DNA of 55,594 nt from Lachnospiraceae bacterium (GCA_017441825.1 JAFRVD010000061.1:1-55594); one strand, 5' to 3'; positions 17,697-25,260 are shown, numbered from the stretch's first letter. A program made the numbers and translations. The notes: a model not told the origin generated them from the letters alone.

Positions 17697-18367
17697 GTAC
17701 GAAAGCGATCCTGGAAGCTGTTGATATATCGAAAACCTACCATACGTCGGAGGTGGCGGTGGAAGCGCTGAAGCCCTGCAGCCTGCAGTTTACGGAAGGC
17801 GAGTTCACGGCGATTGTCGGGCGGTCCGGTTCCGGCAAGACCACGCTCCTCCATGTGCTGGGCGCGCAGGATACGCCGGATCAGGGAGAGATCTACCTGA
17901 AGGGCAAGAGCATCCTGAACCTGAACGACAACGCGCTGTCCCGGGTGCGCCGCAGGAAGATCGGCTTCGTCTATCAGGACTACAGCCTCTTCCCGGAATA
18001 CACCGCCTATGAAAACATCATCATGCCCATCCGGCTGGATGAGCGGCAGGAGGACCAGGCGGAGATCGAGGCGCTTATGGAGACGCTCGGGATCAGCCAC
18101 TGCCGGGACAAATTCCCGGACGAAATGTCCGGCGGCGAACAGCAGCGGACGGCCCTGGCAAGGGCTCTCGCCATCAAGCCGGACGTGATTCTCGCGGACG
18201 AGCCTACCGGCAACCTGGATGCGGCCAACAGCCGCGACGTGGTCCGGCTCCTCGCACAGGCGTCCAAGGTCTATAGCCAGACCATCATCATGGTCACCCA
18301 CGACCGGCAGGCCGCGGACTACGCGGACCGGATCCTGACCATCGCGGACGGGTATGTGAAGGAGTGA
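17693..18367 (+). CDS. ABC transporter ATP-binding protein (MacB/LolD type)
   Basis: 224 residues, all motifs intact: Walker [11 protein letters not shown] at about residues 43-52, Q-loop [16 protein letters not shown], signature [15 protein letters not shown], Walker [13 protein letters not shown], and the switch His in [16 protein letters not shown]. The sequence belongs to the MacB/LolD/BceA group that pairs with FtsX-type permeases. It overlaps the permease gene by four bases (ATGA) and is therefore its partner. It is followed, 61 bases later, by the response regulator, which has its own promoter. Confidence 0.93.
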   Translation: MSTKAILEAVDISKTYHTSEVAVEALKPCSLQFTEGEFTAIVGRSGSGKTTLLHVLGAQDTPDQGEIYLKGKSILNLNDNALSRVRRRKIGFVYQDYSLFPEYTAYENIIMPIRLDERQEDQAEIEALMETLGISHCRDKFPDEMSGGEQQRTALARALAIKPDVILADEPTGNLDAANSRDVVRLLAQASKVYSQTIIMVTHDRQAADYADRILTIADGYVKE

Positions 18368-18393
18368 CCGAAAAGCCGGATGAGGGAAGATAC

Positions 18394-18422
18394 TTGCAAT
18401 TTATGACAAGTTTCCTTATACT
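18394..18422 (+). promoter_or_regulatory. Promoter of the response regulator, predicts a leaderless mRNA
   Basis: TTGCAA (18394-18399), exactly 17 bases, TATACT (18417-18422). The ATG at 18429 is seven bases from the last base of the -10, where transcription should start. The AAGTTTCCT next to the -10 (18408-18416) also occurs in the permease promoter (14932-14940). Confidence 0.65.
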
Positions 18423-18428
18423 GAAACC

Positions 18429-19127
18429 ATGAACACGATTCTCCTGACAGAAGACGATTACTATCTGCGCCGCGACCTCAAGGAGCTCCTCACAAAAGAG
18501 GGGTTCTCTGTAGTCGCGGCGCGGAGTCTTTCCGAAAGCATGCAGAAGCTTCTTTCCGGGCAGGAGATCGACCTTTTTCTCCTGGACCTGTGGCTCCCGG
18601 ACGGAGACGGATACGCCTTCCTCTCCGAGATCCGCCGGAGGACAGACGCGCCGGTCCTGTTCCTGACCGCCTGCGACGATGAAGCCTCCGTCATCCGCGC
18701 GCTCGAGGAAGGTGCGGATGATTACATTACGAAGCCCTTCCGGAAAGCTGAGCTGCTTTCACGGATCCGCGCGAACCTCCGCAGGCAGTCGCTTCAGCGG
18801 GAGGAATACATGCTGGAATCCGGCGGGCTTACCGTGGACATATCGGCGCATGAGGTGAGGCTCGACGGAGAGCTCCTCCCGCTCCGGCCCGCGGAATACC
18901 GGCTGCTCCTCCTCTTTATGGAAAACCCCGGCTGCCTCATTACCCGGGACCGGCTGCTTTCCGCGCTGGAAGAAGCTTACGACGATGACGCCGCGGACGA
19001 CAATACATTGAACGTCCAGATCAGCCGCCTCCGGAAAGCGCTTCCTGCCGGGCTCGTTGAGACGGAGCGCGGCCTCGGGTACCGCTTCAAGGGAGAAGTC
19101 CGGAAGCGCGGAAGCCGGAAAGGATAA
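18429..19127 (+). CDS. OmpR-family response regulator
   Basis: 232 residues. Receiver domain 1-115: acidic pocket TEDD, phosphoacceptor Asp53 in LLDLWLPDGDGY, FLTACDDE, and Lys in ADDYITKPF. Winged-helix output domain from about 128: LTVDISAHEVRLDGELLPLR, PAEYRLLLLFMENPG, and DNTLNVQISRLRKAL with the recognition helix, ending ERGLGYRFKGE. The start ATG follows the -10 box so closely that no Shine-Dalgarno sequence is present, so translation is probably leaderless. It pairs with the kinase immediately downstream, and together with the upstream ABC transporter forms a sensor-exporter module. Targets are likely the two promoters sharing AAGTTTCCT. Confidence 0.92.
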   Translation: MNTILLTEDDYYLRRDLKELLTKEGFSVVAARSLSESMQKLLSGQEIDLFLLDLWLPDGDGYAFLSEIRRRTDAPVLFLTACDDEASVIRALEEGADDYITKPFRKAELLSRIRANLRRQSLQREEYMLESGGLTVDISAHEVRLDGELLPLRPAEYRLLLLFMENPGCLITRDRLLSALEEAYDDDAADDNTLNVQISRLRKALPAGLVETERGLGYRFKGEVRKRGSRKG

Positions 19128-19136
19128 GGGGTGCAC

Positions 19137-20279
19137 ATGAGAGAGAAGGATCCCCGGAAAGACAGGAAGATCAATACACTCGGCACAGTCCTCTTCATCG
19201 CGGCTGTGCTTTTTGCACTTGTGCCGGCTGTTACGCTTGCCGTGAAGGAATGGGCGGTGCTCCGCTATGAAAAAGCGTTTATCGGAGAGATCCATGAAAA
19301 GCTGCCTGACCGGGAAGCGGAGGTCCTCGCGGCGCTTTACAAGACCGAGGTCACCGGCGAGAAAGTGGAGGCCGGGGAGCAGGTGCTGGAGGATCAGGCG
19401 TATACGGAGCAGGGGAGCAGGGAGCTTGAGAAAAGGCTGCGCCGCCCATGGGAGATCCCGGCGGCAGTCTGCGCGGGACTTGTTTTCAGTGCCGCGCTGG
19501 TTTTTCTCCTCCTGAGACTTCGAAAAAGCATGATTTCAGCCCTTCAGGAGAAGGACAGGGAGCTCGCCGCGGGACAGAAAAAACTGGACGAATTATCGGC
19601 ACTTTCCGACCTCAACCGGCGGCTCCGGGAGTTTATCGAAAACATCACCCATCAGCTGAAGACGCCGCTGTCCCGGGTGATGACATCGCTGGAGCTTTTA
19701 GAGGAAGAGAACGGGCATGCGGGGGAACGCACCGCGGAATGCATCACCCACATCGAGACGACGCGGACGCTGGTGGACAGGCTCCTCGCGATCGGCAGGC
19801 TGGAAGCGGGAGAAGTGGTCTTTTCTTCGGAGCCCATGAGCCTCAGGCTCCTGTTCGAGGAGGTGCTTCAGGAGTACCCGGAGGACCGGCGCGCGGTGCT
19901 TCGGACCGAGCCCCCGGACGGGGAGTTCATCTCATACGGCAGCCCGGAATGGCTCCGGGAAGCGCTCGTAAATCTTTTAGACAACGCGGAAAAGTACGGC
20001 TCTTCGGAGAAACCGCCGGAGCTTACGCTGGAAGAGTTCCCGGAAGCGTACCGGATCACGCTCCGGGATTACGGACCCGGCATTTCCGAAGAAGACCTTC
20101 CGTATCTCTTCGACCGGTTCTACCGGACGCAGGAGATGAAGAAGGGTCACGTCGGGCTCGGGCTGAACCTTGTGAAGCTGATCATCGAAGGGCACAAGGG
20201 GACGGTCCGTGCGGAGAACCACCCGGAGGGCGGGGCGCTGTTTACGATCCTGCTGCCGAAGCTGGCGCTGATGAAATAA
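19137..20279 (+). CDS. Sensor histidine kinase
   Basis: 380 residues. Two membrane helices (about 14-36 and 108-128) bracket a short extracellular loop of about 70 residues rich in Glu and Lys. Then come a short coiled stretch, the H-box ENITHQLKTPLSR, the N-box EALVNLLDNAEKYG, the G1 box LRDYGPGI, the F-box DLPYLFDRFYR and the G2 box GHVGLGLNLVK. All catalytic boxes are intact. The ATG at 19137 is preferred to the GTG six bases earlier because AAGGGG is then properly spaced. The small sensor loop suggests it may sense through the ABC permease, as in BceS-like kinases (inference). Confidence 0.9.
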   Translation: MREKDPRKDRKINTLGTVLFIAAVLFALVPAVTLAVKEWAVLRYEKAFIGEIHEKLPDREAEVLAALYKTEVTGEKVEAGEQVLEDQAYTEQGSRELEKRLRRPWEIPAAVCAGLVFSAALVFLLLRLRKSMISALQEKDRELAAGQKKLDELSALSDLNRRLREFIENITHQLKTPLSRVMTSLELLEEENGHAGERTAECITHIETTRTLVDRLLAIGRLEAGEVVFSSEPMSLRLLFEEVLQEYPEDRRAVLRTEPPDGEFISYGSPEWLREALVNLLDNAEKYGSSEKPPELTLEEFPEAYRITLRDYGPGISEEDLPYLFDRFYRTQEMKKGHVGLGLNLVKLIIEGHKGTVRAENHPEGGALFTILLPKLALMK

Positions 20280-20390
20280 TATAATAATTTAGTTTAAGAT
20301 TTAAAGAAAAAGTTTTAAGAAAGCTCCGAAGTGCGGGAATGCAGAAAAGCACTTGGAATAATAAGAAAAACCTACATTTTTGGATACAAG

Positions 20391-20428
20391 AACTGCGGCA
20401 TTCTGATTCTTCTCAGAATGCCGCAGTT
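20391..20428. terminator. Perfect 15-bp hairpin bounding the small-ORF locus
   Basis: AACTGCGGCATTCTG (20391-20405), eight-base loop, CAGAATGCCGCAGTT (20414-20428). T-tracts are poor on both sides. Its place at the end of the proposed minus-strand RNA suggests it ends that transcript. It may also follow the kinase gene, which ends 111 bases upstream with AT-rich non-coding DNA between. Confidence 0.5.
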
Positions 20429-20676
20429 GTGTTATGATGCGGAATGCCCTCGAAAGAGGACAGAGGTACTGCAATAAGACGGCAGGCGGTTGGCTGATCG
20501 CTCCGAAAGGAGGTGATGAGCATGCGCATAACTTTGCATTTAGGACGTTTTACCGTCACAATCATCGTGAAACGCAGAAGCCGCCACTCTGACAAGTGAT
20601 TTGGTGTCTCTGCGACTTGTTTCGTATAGAACCAACTCTTAGCTGAGCCGACCGCCTGACGGCAGTACCTCTTTCA
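20429..20676 (-). ncRNA. Candidate antisense RNA, opposite a small toxin-like ORF
   Basis: A strong minus-strand promoter (20683-20711) should start RNA near 20676 that runs across the small ORF to the hairpin at 20391-20428. The region is highly structured on either strand: AGAGGTACTGC (20462-20472) pairs with GCAGTACCTCT (20662-20672), and 20481-20495 pairs with 20646-20660 with one wobble and one mismatch, so the RNA ends are held together around the ORF. CGCAGA (20573-20578) and TCTGCG (20609-20614) form an inner stem. Expected role: antitoxin RNA that blocks translation of the sense transcript. No homologous RNA family is known to me. Confidence 0.45.
20522..20599 (+). CDS. 25-residue basic/hydrophobic peptide, possible type I toxin
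   Basis: A 25-codon ORF starting MRITLHLGRF, with a short hydrophobic core (TVTIIV) and a strongly basic tail (KRRSRHSDK). It is preceded by an unusually long Shine-Dalgarno match, AAAGGAGGTGAT. That site is partly hidden in a small hairpin, CTCC (20501-20504) GAAA GGAG (20509-20512). Over-strong but masked ribosome sites, short hydrophobic-plus-basic peptides and an opposing promoter are the hallmarks of type I toxins. The core is shorter than in most membrane toxins, so another role (leader peptide or small regulatory protein) is possible. A weak plus-strand promoter may be TTCTCA (20410-20415), 17 bases, TATGAT (20433-20438). Confidence 0.5.
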   Translation: MRITLHLGRFTVTIIVKRRSRHSDK

Positions 20677-20682
20677 TGTATT

Positions 20683-20711
20683 ATGATAGATTAGAATCAG
20701 GGAAGTGTCAA
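20683..20711 (-). promoter_or_regulatory. Promoter of the candidate antisense RNA
   Basis: On the minus strand: consensus TTGACA (20711-20706), exactly 17 bases, TATCAT (20688-20683). No protein-coding gene lies within reach downstream on this strand, so it must drive an untranslated RNA or be inactive. Confidence 0.6.
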
Positions 20712-20724
20712 GATGAATCTTGCC

Positions 20725-20853
20725 CCTCATCCGGCTGCTGCGCAGGCACCTTCTCCCGGTGGGGGAAGGCTTAAAGGCTTCCCCTGGCAGGGGAAGCTGT
20801 CAGTCCGAAGGACTGACTGATGAGGTCGCGCCTTCTCCCTTTGGGAGAAGGCT
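20725..20853. repeat. MITE-like palindromic repeat
   Basis: A chain of hairpins bounded by CCTCATC (20725-20731) and GATGAGG (20819-20825): CCTTCTCCC with GGGGAAGG, GCTTCCCCTGGCAGGGGAAGC, CAGTCC-GAAG-GACTG, then GCCTTCTCCCTTTGGGAGAAGGC. This type of CTTCTCCC/CCTCATC palindrome is dispersed in many copies in gut Clostridia genomes and carries no ORF; that knowledge is general, and only one copy is in this window. It lies just upstream of the promoter of the DUF2804 gene. Confidence 0.65.
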
Positions 20854-20866
20854 TCAGGAATCACCA

Positions 20867-20895
20867 TTGACAAGTCAATCATCCGATGCTATGAA
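20867..20895 (+). promoter_or_regulatory. Candidate promoter of the DUF2804 gene
   Basis: TTGACA (20867-20872), 17 bases, TATGAA (20890-20895), directly after the MITE-like repeat and about 48 bases before the ATG. Confidence 0.55.
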
Positions 20896-20943
20896 CATTA
20901 TAAGAAACAGAAGTACGTCACATGAGTGAATAAGGAGGTCCGC

Positions 20944-21969
20944 ATGTCACGCAATCACGAAGTTACGTCCATACAAATGCTCCTCGACGACCGGGGGAAC
21001 CTGAGGGAGCCCGGCTGGTCCCGCCGCATGGTCCAGCAGTACGACCGCCGGATGATCAAGGCCCCGGCGTTCCGCATCAAGGAGTGGGACTATTATCTGG
21101 TGCTCTCGAAGGAGTTCGGCGCCGCGTTTACGATTTCCGACGATGGCTACATCGGCCTCCAGTCTGTCTCATTGCTCGAATTCGGCGAAACGCCTCACGA
21201 GCATACGGAGACCGTCCTGAAGCCTTTCCCGATGGGGAAGCTCGGACTTCCCGGGAGCTCGTCCGAAGGGCCGGTCTTCTATGAAGACAAGCGCCTTAAG
21301 ATGCAGTTTGACGTAAGCTACGGCCGGCGCAGGATCCGCTGCCAGTTTAAGAATTTCAAGGACGGGAAGACCCTCCGCTGCGACATCGGGCTCGAACAGC
21401 CGGAGATGGACACGATGGTCATCGCGACGCCCTGGGACAAGGACCGCCATTTCTACTACAACCAGAAGATCAACTGCATGCGCGCGTCCGGCTGGATCGA
21501 ATTCGACGGAAAACGGTACGAGTTCGACCCGGCAGAAGACTTCGGCACGCTGGACTGGGGCCGCGGCGTCTGGACCTATGACAACACATGGTACTGGGGC
21601 TCGGGGAATGCGGACATCGATGGAAAGGCTTTCGGCTTCAACATCGGCTACGGTTTCGGCAATACGTCCGCCGCATCGGAAAACGTCCTGTTCTACGATG
21701 GAAAGGCCCACAAGCTTGATGATATCACGTTCAACATTCCGGAGGACAGCTACATGTCCCCGTGGACGTTTACTTCCTCGGACGGCCGCTTCGAGATGGA
21801 TTTCGTACCGGTCCTGGACCGCGCCGCCTGCCTCGACTTCAAGCTGATCGTCTCCGACCAGCATCAGGTCTTCGGAAAAATGAGCGGGAAAGCAGTGCTT
21901 GATGACGGCACGGAGCTTACGATCCATGACGTCCTGTGCTTCGCAGAGAAGGTCCACAATAAATACTGA
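20944..21969 (+). CDS. DUF2804 domain-containing protein
   Basis: 341 residues from the ATG at 20944, which has AAGGAGG upstream; the frame is also open from a GTG at 20926. It matches the DUF2804 family along its whole length: LLDDRGNLREPGWSRRMVQQYDR near the start, IKEWDYYLVLS, FGTLDWGRGVWTYDNTWYWG in the middle, and a C-terminal part ending DLTIHDVLCFAEKVHNKY-like. The family is beta-rich and lipocalin-like in appearance and has no proven function. No signal peptide is seen. It is a single gene between the MITE-like repeat and a convergent peptidase gene, with a shared terminator. Confidence 0.82.
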   Translation: MSRNHEVTSIQMLLDDRGNLREPGWSRRMVQQYDRRMIKAPAFRIKEWDYYLVLSKEFGAAFTISDDGYIGLQSVSLLEFGETPHEHTETVLKPFPMGKLGLPGSSSEGPVFYEDKRLKMQFDVSYGRRRIRCQFKNFKDGKTLRCDIGLEQPEMDTMVIATPWDKDRHFYYNQKINCMRASGWIEFDGKRYEFDPAEDFGTLDWGRGVWTYDNTWYWGSGNADIDGKAFGFNIGYGFGNTSAASENVLFYDGKAHKLDDITFNIPEDSYMSPWTFTSSDGRFEMDFVPVLDRAACLDFKLIVSDQHQVFGKMSGKAVLDDGTELTIHDVLCFAEKVHNKY

Positions 21970-21974
21970 TCAAA

Positions 21975-22006
21975 AAGCCGGCAGGAGGCGGACCCCCTGC
22001 CGGCTT
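21975..22006. terminator. Terminator between the DUF2804 and M42 peptidase genes
   Basis: AAGCCGGCAGG (21975-21985) pairs with CCTGCCGGCTT (21996-22006). The A5 on the left becomes a T-tract for the minus-strand peptidase gene; the plus-strand T-tract is weak. Confidence 0.75.
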
Positions 22007-22016
22007 ATATGAACGG

Positions 22017-23048
22017 TCATTCCGTGAGATACGCCGCCAGAAGGCAGAAGGTATTCTTAAGCCCGTCCACATGCGTCCGTTCGTACCCGTGGCTGTTCGC
22101 GGTGCCGAACCCGATGGCCGCGTGGCGGATGTCGTATCCCGCGGTCACGCTGGCGTCCCCGTCCGTCCCGTAATGCGGCGTGAACACGTCCATGACGTAA
22201 TCGATGCCGTTCTCTATGGCTTTCTGCCTGAGCTCGTTCGTCATGCCCCAGTGGTAAGGGAAGCGGGAGTCCTTTGCGAAGATGGACACCTTCCGCTCGT
22301 CCGACGTCTGATCCGGGCCGGTCGGCGCGATGTCGATGGCCAGGATGTCCCGCGTGTCCGCCGGAAGGAACACGGTCCCGTGGCCGATCTCCTCATAGAA
22401 CGCAAAGTACGCGTAGACCTTGCGGTTCAGCACGGTGCCTTCGTCCTTCAGCGCTTTCATGAAAGTGAGGAGGATGGCGGCAGCGGCTTTATCGTCAATA
22501 AAGCGGGACTTGAGATAGCCGTTTGTGACAACAGGCCGCGGGTCCAGAGCGATCATATCGCCGGTCTCAATGCCGAGGGCATATACGTCCTCGGCTTTTT
22601 TCACGTCCTCATCCAGCACCACGCAGACGTTTTTCCGGTAATCCGGAAGCGCCGCGCGGAGCTCCTCCTCGGACACGTGGATCGAATTCGGGATGCGGCA
22701 GATGGACCCCGTGAAGACCTTCCCGTCCCGGTTGTAGACCCGGACGTTCTCCGTCACGCAGTAGAAGGGATGCAGGCCGCCCACGGAGCAGACGTTCAGC
22801 GTGCCGTCCGCATTCACGTGCCGCACCATGAGGCCGATGTCATCGAGGTGCGCCGTCACGACGATTGGATCGCCCGCACCGCCAAGCTCCGCGATCACGC
22901 CGCCCTTATGAGTGAGCGTATAGCTGAAGCCGAGTTCATCGAGGATCCTAGAGAGCGCCTTCTGGATCTCCTCGTACTGGCCGGTGGTGCTGTCGATCCC
23001 GACAAGCTTCATAAACATATCGAGACAGTAATCCTGATCAAATTTCAT
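22017..23048 (-). CDS. M42 family metallopeptidase
   Basis: 343 residues. Zinc-site motifs of M42 (FrvX/PepA-like) are present in order: VTAHLDDIGLM (His-Asp), RFIDDKAAAAIL (bridging Asp), FYEEIGHGT (Glu-Glu), LAIDIAPTG (Asp) and ERTHVDGLKNT (C-terminal His). The family forms large tetrahedral aminopeptidases in the cytoplasm that trim peptides. The ATG at 23048 with AAGGAGAG upstream is chosen over an in-frame ATG at 23072. It converges on the DUF2804 gene. It is divergent from vapBC, sharing a gap of about 130 bases. Confidence 0.9.
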   Translation of the reverse strand: MKFDQDYCLDMFMKLVGIDSTTGQYEEIQKALSRILDELGFSYTLTHKGGVIAELGGAGDPIVVTAHLDDIGLMVRHVNADGTLNVCSVGGLHPFYCVTENVRVYNRDGKVFTGSICRIPNSIHVSEEELRAALPDYRKNVCVVLDEDVKKAEDVYALGIETGDMIALDPRPVVTNGYLKSRFIDDKAAAAILLTFMKALKDEGTVLNRKVYAYFAFYEEIGHGTVFLPADTRDILAIDIAPTGPDQTSDERKVSIFAKDSRFPYHWGMTNELRQKAIENGIDYVMDVFTPHYGTDGDASVTAGYDIRHAAIGFGTANSHGYERTHVDGLKNTFCLLAAYLTE

Positions 23049-23124
23049 GAGAAACTCTCCTTTATGATTCATATGCGTTCAGTTTACCACGGTTTCGCGC
23101 ATTTCGGAAGAGTGAATCCGTATA

Positions 23125-23153
23125 TTGACATGATATATACCGTGATATATACT
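23125..23153 (+). promoter_or_regulatory. vapBC promoter with repeated operator-like sequence
   Basis: A near-consensus promoter TTGACA (23125-23130), 17 bases, TATACT (23148-23153). TGATATATAC is repeated at 23131-23140 and 23143-23152, filling the spacer and -10, a likely autoregulation site for the VapBC complex. Confidence 0.75.
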
Positions 23154-23178
23154 TATATGTGAAAGGCAGGTGATTGCA

Positions 23179-23409
23179 ATGACGACGGCAAAAGTGTTTG
23201 AAAACGGCAGAAGCCAGGCGGTAAGACTGCCGAAGGAGTACCGGTTTTCTTCAGATGAGGTCATGATCAACCGGATCGGAGATATCGTCCTCCTTGTGCC
23301 AATGACGAGCAAATGGGATGCGTTTATGGCAGCCGTAGATCTTTTTTCTCCTGATTTTATGGAAAACGGAAGAGCGGATCAGAACATACAGGAGCGCGAA
23401 GAATTATGA
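23179..23409 (+). CDS. vapB: VapB-type antitoxin (AbrB/MazE fold)
   Basis: 76 residues from the ATG at 23179. The N-terminus [20 protein letters not shown] is the classic VapB/SpoVT-AbrB swapped-hairpin DNA-binding signature. The C-terminal half ([16 protein letters not shown]) would wrap the toxin. An in-frame GTG nine bases upstream is less likely. It neutralises the VapC RNase encoded by the next, four-base overlapping gene and together with it should repress the promoter at 23125-23153. Confidence 0.9.
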   Translation: MTTAKVFENGRSQAVRLPKEYRFSSDEVMINRIGDIVLLVPMTSKWDAFMAAVDLFSPDFMENGRADQNIQEREEL

Positions 23410-23810
23410 GGTATATGCTGGACACGAATATCTGTATTTACGCGATCAAGCATAAACCGGAAAAGGTATTTCAAAAGCTCAAGTCGATCGACCCGAAGGA
23501 CGTCTGTATTTCTTCCGTAACCTATGCCGAGCTCATGCATGGAGTGGAAAAAAGCGCTGCCGTGGAAAAAAACAGGCTGGCGCTGGCCTTGCTTCTGTCC
23601 AATATAGAGATCCTGGATTTTGACACACGTGCCGCGGAGGACTATGGGAAAATACGCGCTGCATTGGAAAAGCAGGGCCGGCCCATAGGCGTTCTGGATA
23701 TGATGATCGCTGCGCACGCCAGATCGCGCGGGCTGGTGGTTGTCACAAATAATACCGGAGAGTTATCCAGAGTCAGTGAACTGGAGCTGGAAAACTGGGC
23801 GGAATCATAA
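23406..23810 (+). CDS. vapC: VapC toxin, PIN-domain ribonuclease
   Basis: 134 residues, full-length VapC. Acidic site residues: Asp6 in [12 protein letters not shown], Glu42 in [15 protein letters not shown], Asp98 in [13 protein letters not shown], followed by VVTNNTGEL, where most relatives read NNTREF. The protein is a magnesium-dependent endoribonuclease that typically cuts tRNA or rRNA when freed from VapB. Its ATG overlaps the vapB stop (ATGA). All catalytic positions are intact, so the module is probably active. It stands near the other toxin-antitoxin-like locus at 20.4-20.7 kb. Confidence 0.91.
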   Translation: MRYMLDTNICIYAIKHKPEKVFQKLKSIDPKDVCISSVTYAELMHGVEKSAAVEKNRLALALLLSNIEILDFDTRAAEDYGKIRAALEKQGRPIGVLDMMIAAHARSRGLVVVTNNTGELSRVSELELENWAES

Positions 23811-23833
23811 ACGGATGAGGGAGCGTGGTAAAA

Positions 23834-24610
23834 ATGTTTACAGAACTGCCCTGTGTATCTTTACTGAACCGATTTACGGAAGGCGCCCGGAGCCTTCTAG
23901 GAGAAAACCTGTCAGGCATTTACCTTCACGGCTCAGCTGTAATGGGGTGCTTCAACCCGGCAAAGAGCGACCTGGATCTCATCGTAGTGGTCCGTAAGCC
24001 TGTTCCGGACGACGTTAAGCGGGCTTTTATGGACCTCGTCCTCGCGCTGGACGCCGAAGCCCCTGCGAAGGGCATCAAAATGAGCGTGGTCACGCAGGAC
24101 GTGTGCGATCCGTTCGTCTACCCCACGCCCTTTGACCTCCATTACTCGAGAGGCCACACTGCCTGGTACCTGAGGGACCCGGAGGAGTACATTGAGAAGA
24201 TGAAGGGGACGGACAAGGACCTCGCCGCCCACTTTACGGTGATCCGCGGAAGAGGGAAGTGCCTCTATGGCTTCCCCATCGGCGACGTCTTCGGCGAGGT
24301 GCCGGAGCGCGACTACCTTGACTCGATCTGGAACGATATCTGCGGCGCGGAGGAGGACATCGCCGAGGATACCATGTACCTCACGCTGAACCTGACCCGT
24401 GTGCTTGCGTACCTCCGGGAAAAGACGGTCCTTTCAAAGAAAGAGGGCGGAGAGTGGGGGCTTTCGCAGCTCTCGGAGGAATATCACCCGCTGATTTCGG
24501 CGGCACTCCGGGAGTATGAGACCGGTGAACAGCCGGAATATGATTTGGAGCTCGCAAAAACATATGCTTCGTACATGCTCAGGGAGATACAGGATGGATT
24601 TACGATTTGA
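23834..24610 (+). CDS. Aminoglycoside adenylyltransferase-like protein (AadA/DUF4111)
   Basis: 258 residues. The nucleotidyltransferase site is clear, LSGIYLHGSAVMGCFNPAKSDLDLIVVV (Gly-Ser then Asp-x-Asp; shown here across residues about 27-54 in the family position). The C-terminal helical domain carries LNLTRVLAYLREKTVLSKKEGGEW, matching the DUF4111 part of ANT(3'')/ANT(9) enzymes. By homology it would adenylate spectinomycin or streptomycin, but chromosomal relatives in Clostridia are often not resistance genes. The ATG at 23834 is chosen; a GTG nine bases earlier is possible. It overlaps the next gene by 17 bases. Confidence 0.82.
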   Translation: MFTELPCVSLLNRFTEGARSLLGENLSGIYLHGSAVMGCFNPAKSDLDLIVVVRKPVPDDVKRAFMDLVLALDAEAPAKGIKMSVVTQDVCDPFVYPTPFDLHYSRGHTAWYLRDPEEYIEKMKGTDKDLAAHFTVIRGRGKCLYGFPIGDVFGEVPERDYLDSIWNDICGAEEDIAEDTMYLTLNLTRVLAYLREKTVLSKKEGGEWGLSQLSEEYHPLISAALREYETGEQPEYDLELAKTYASYMLREIQDGFTI

Positions 24611-25100
24611 GCTTTTGACAGATGAGGATCCCGCATATGACCGGGTAAAGGACTTATACGAGGCTGCATTTCCCGCGAACGAGCGGCGGCCCTTCCCGGA
24701 GCTGATGGGCGGCTTCCGGGGCTCCGGAGAAGTTTATGCGGTCTATGATGAAGACCTTTTTGTGGGTATGATCTCCCTGCTCTCGCTTCGGGACATCACG
24801 CATATCCTGTATTTTGCGGTCCTGCCGGAGCTTCGGGACCGGGGCTACGGCTCCGGGATCCTTACGCTTCTTGGGAAGGACCGGCCCGGGCAGCGGATCA
24901 TCGCGGACGTTGAAACACCGGAGGAAGACGCTCCGAACAATGAAGAGCGTAATATGCGGATCGAATTCTATCTGAGAAACGGATACGAATTCACGGAGAT
25001 CGCCTACCGCTGGGAAGGAGAAGATTACCGGGTCCTGTCAAACGGCGGGAATGTGACCGGAAAGGAATTCGGCGGCTTCTGGCATCATTACCGGCCGTGA
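24594..25100 (+). CDS. GNAT family N-acetyltransferase
   Basis: 168 residues from the ATG at 24594, which lies inside the end of the adenylyltransferase gene and is preceded by GGGAGATACAGG. The acetyl-CoA fold is shown by ITHILYFAVLPELRDRGYG (motif A with RDRGYGSG) and FYLRNGYEFTEI (motif B). The substrate is unknown. Relatives act on small amines or proteins. Tight overlap with the AadA-like gene suggests co-transcription and perhaps a joint role in modifying an antibiotic or metabolite; that is inference. Confidence 0.85.
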   Translation: MDLRFELLTDEDPAYDRVKDLYEAAFPANERRPFPELMGGFRGSGEVYAVYDEDLFVGMISLLSLRDITHILYFAVLPELRDRGYGSGILTLLGKDRPGQRIIADVETPEEDAPNNEERNMRIEFYLRNGYEFTEIAYRWEGEDYRVLSNGGNVTGKEFGGFWHHYRP

Positions 25101-25198
25101 GGAAAGTTCTCCCGGCAGCGGAGTTGCCGCGCAGGCATAAAAATAAACCATACAGGAATTTGCGGCACACTGACAGCGGTCTGCTATGAACAGGGCGC

Positions 25199-25260
25199 AG
25201 GGAGGCACCGGATTGCGTAAGGAGAACTTACTGCTCCTTCAGCAGCCGGGGCCTCTTTTT
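25199..25260 (+). terminator. Terminator after the GNAT gene
   Basis: A GAGGCACCGG arm (25201 on) pairs with CCGGGGCCTC, with an inner AAGGAG/CTCCTT stem, followed by T6. It lies within the 385-base gap 25101-25485, which otherwise holds the promoter at 25350 and an AT-rich leader. Confidence 0.65.

Noticed and set aside
20929-20943. GTG at 20926 as start of the DUF2804 protein
   Set aside because: The AAGGAGG lies between this GTG and the ATG at 20944, so the ATG is the natural start.
23834-24610. Acquired spectinomycin/streptomycin resistance cassette
   Set aside because: The protein has the AadA fold, but there is no integron attC site, integrase or transposon nearby, and codon use looks native, so a resistance role is not claimed.
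25199-25260. Riboswitch-like leader before the gene row at 25486
   Set aside because: The structure ends in T6 before the promoter at 25350, so it belongs to the upstream GNAT gene as a terminator.
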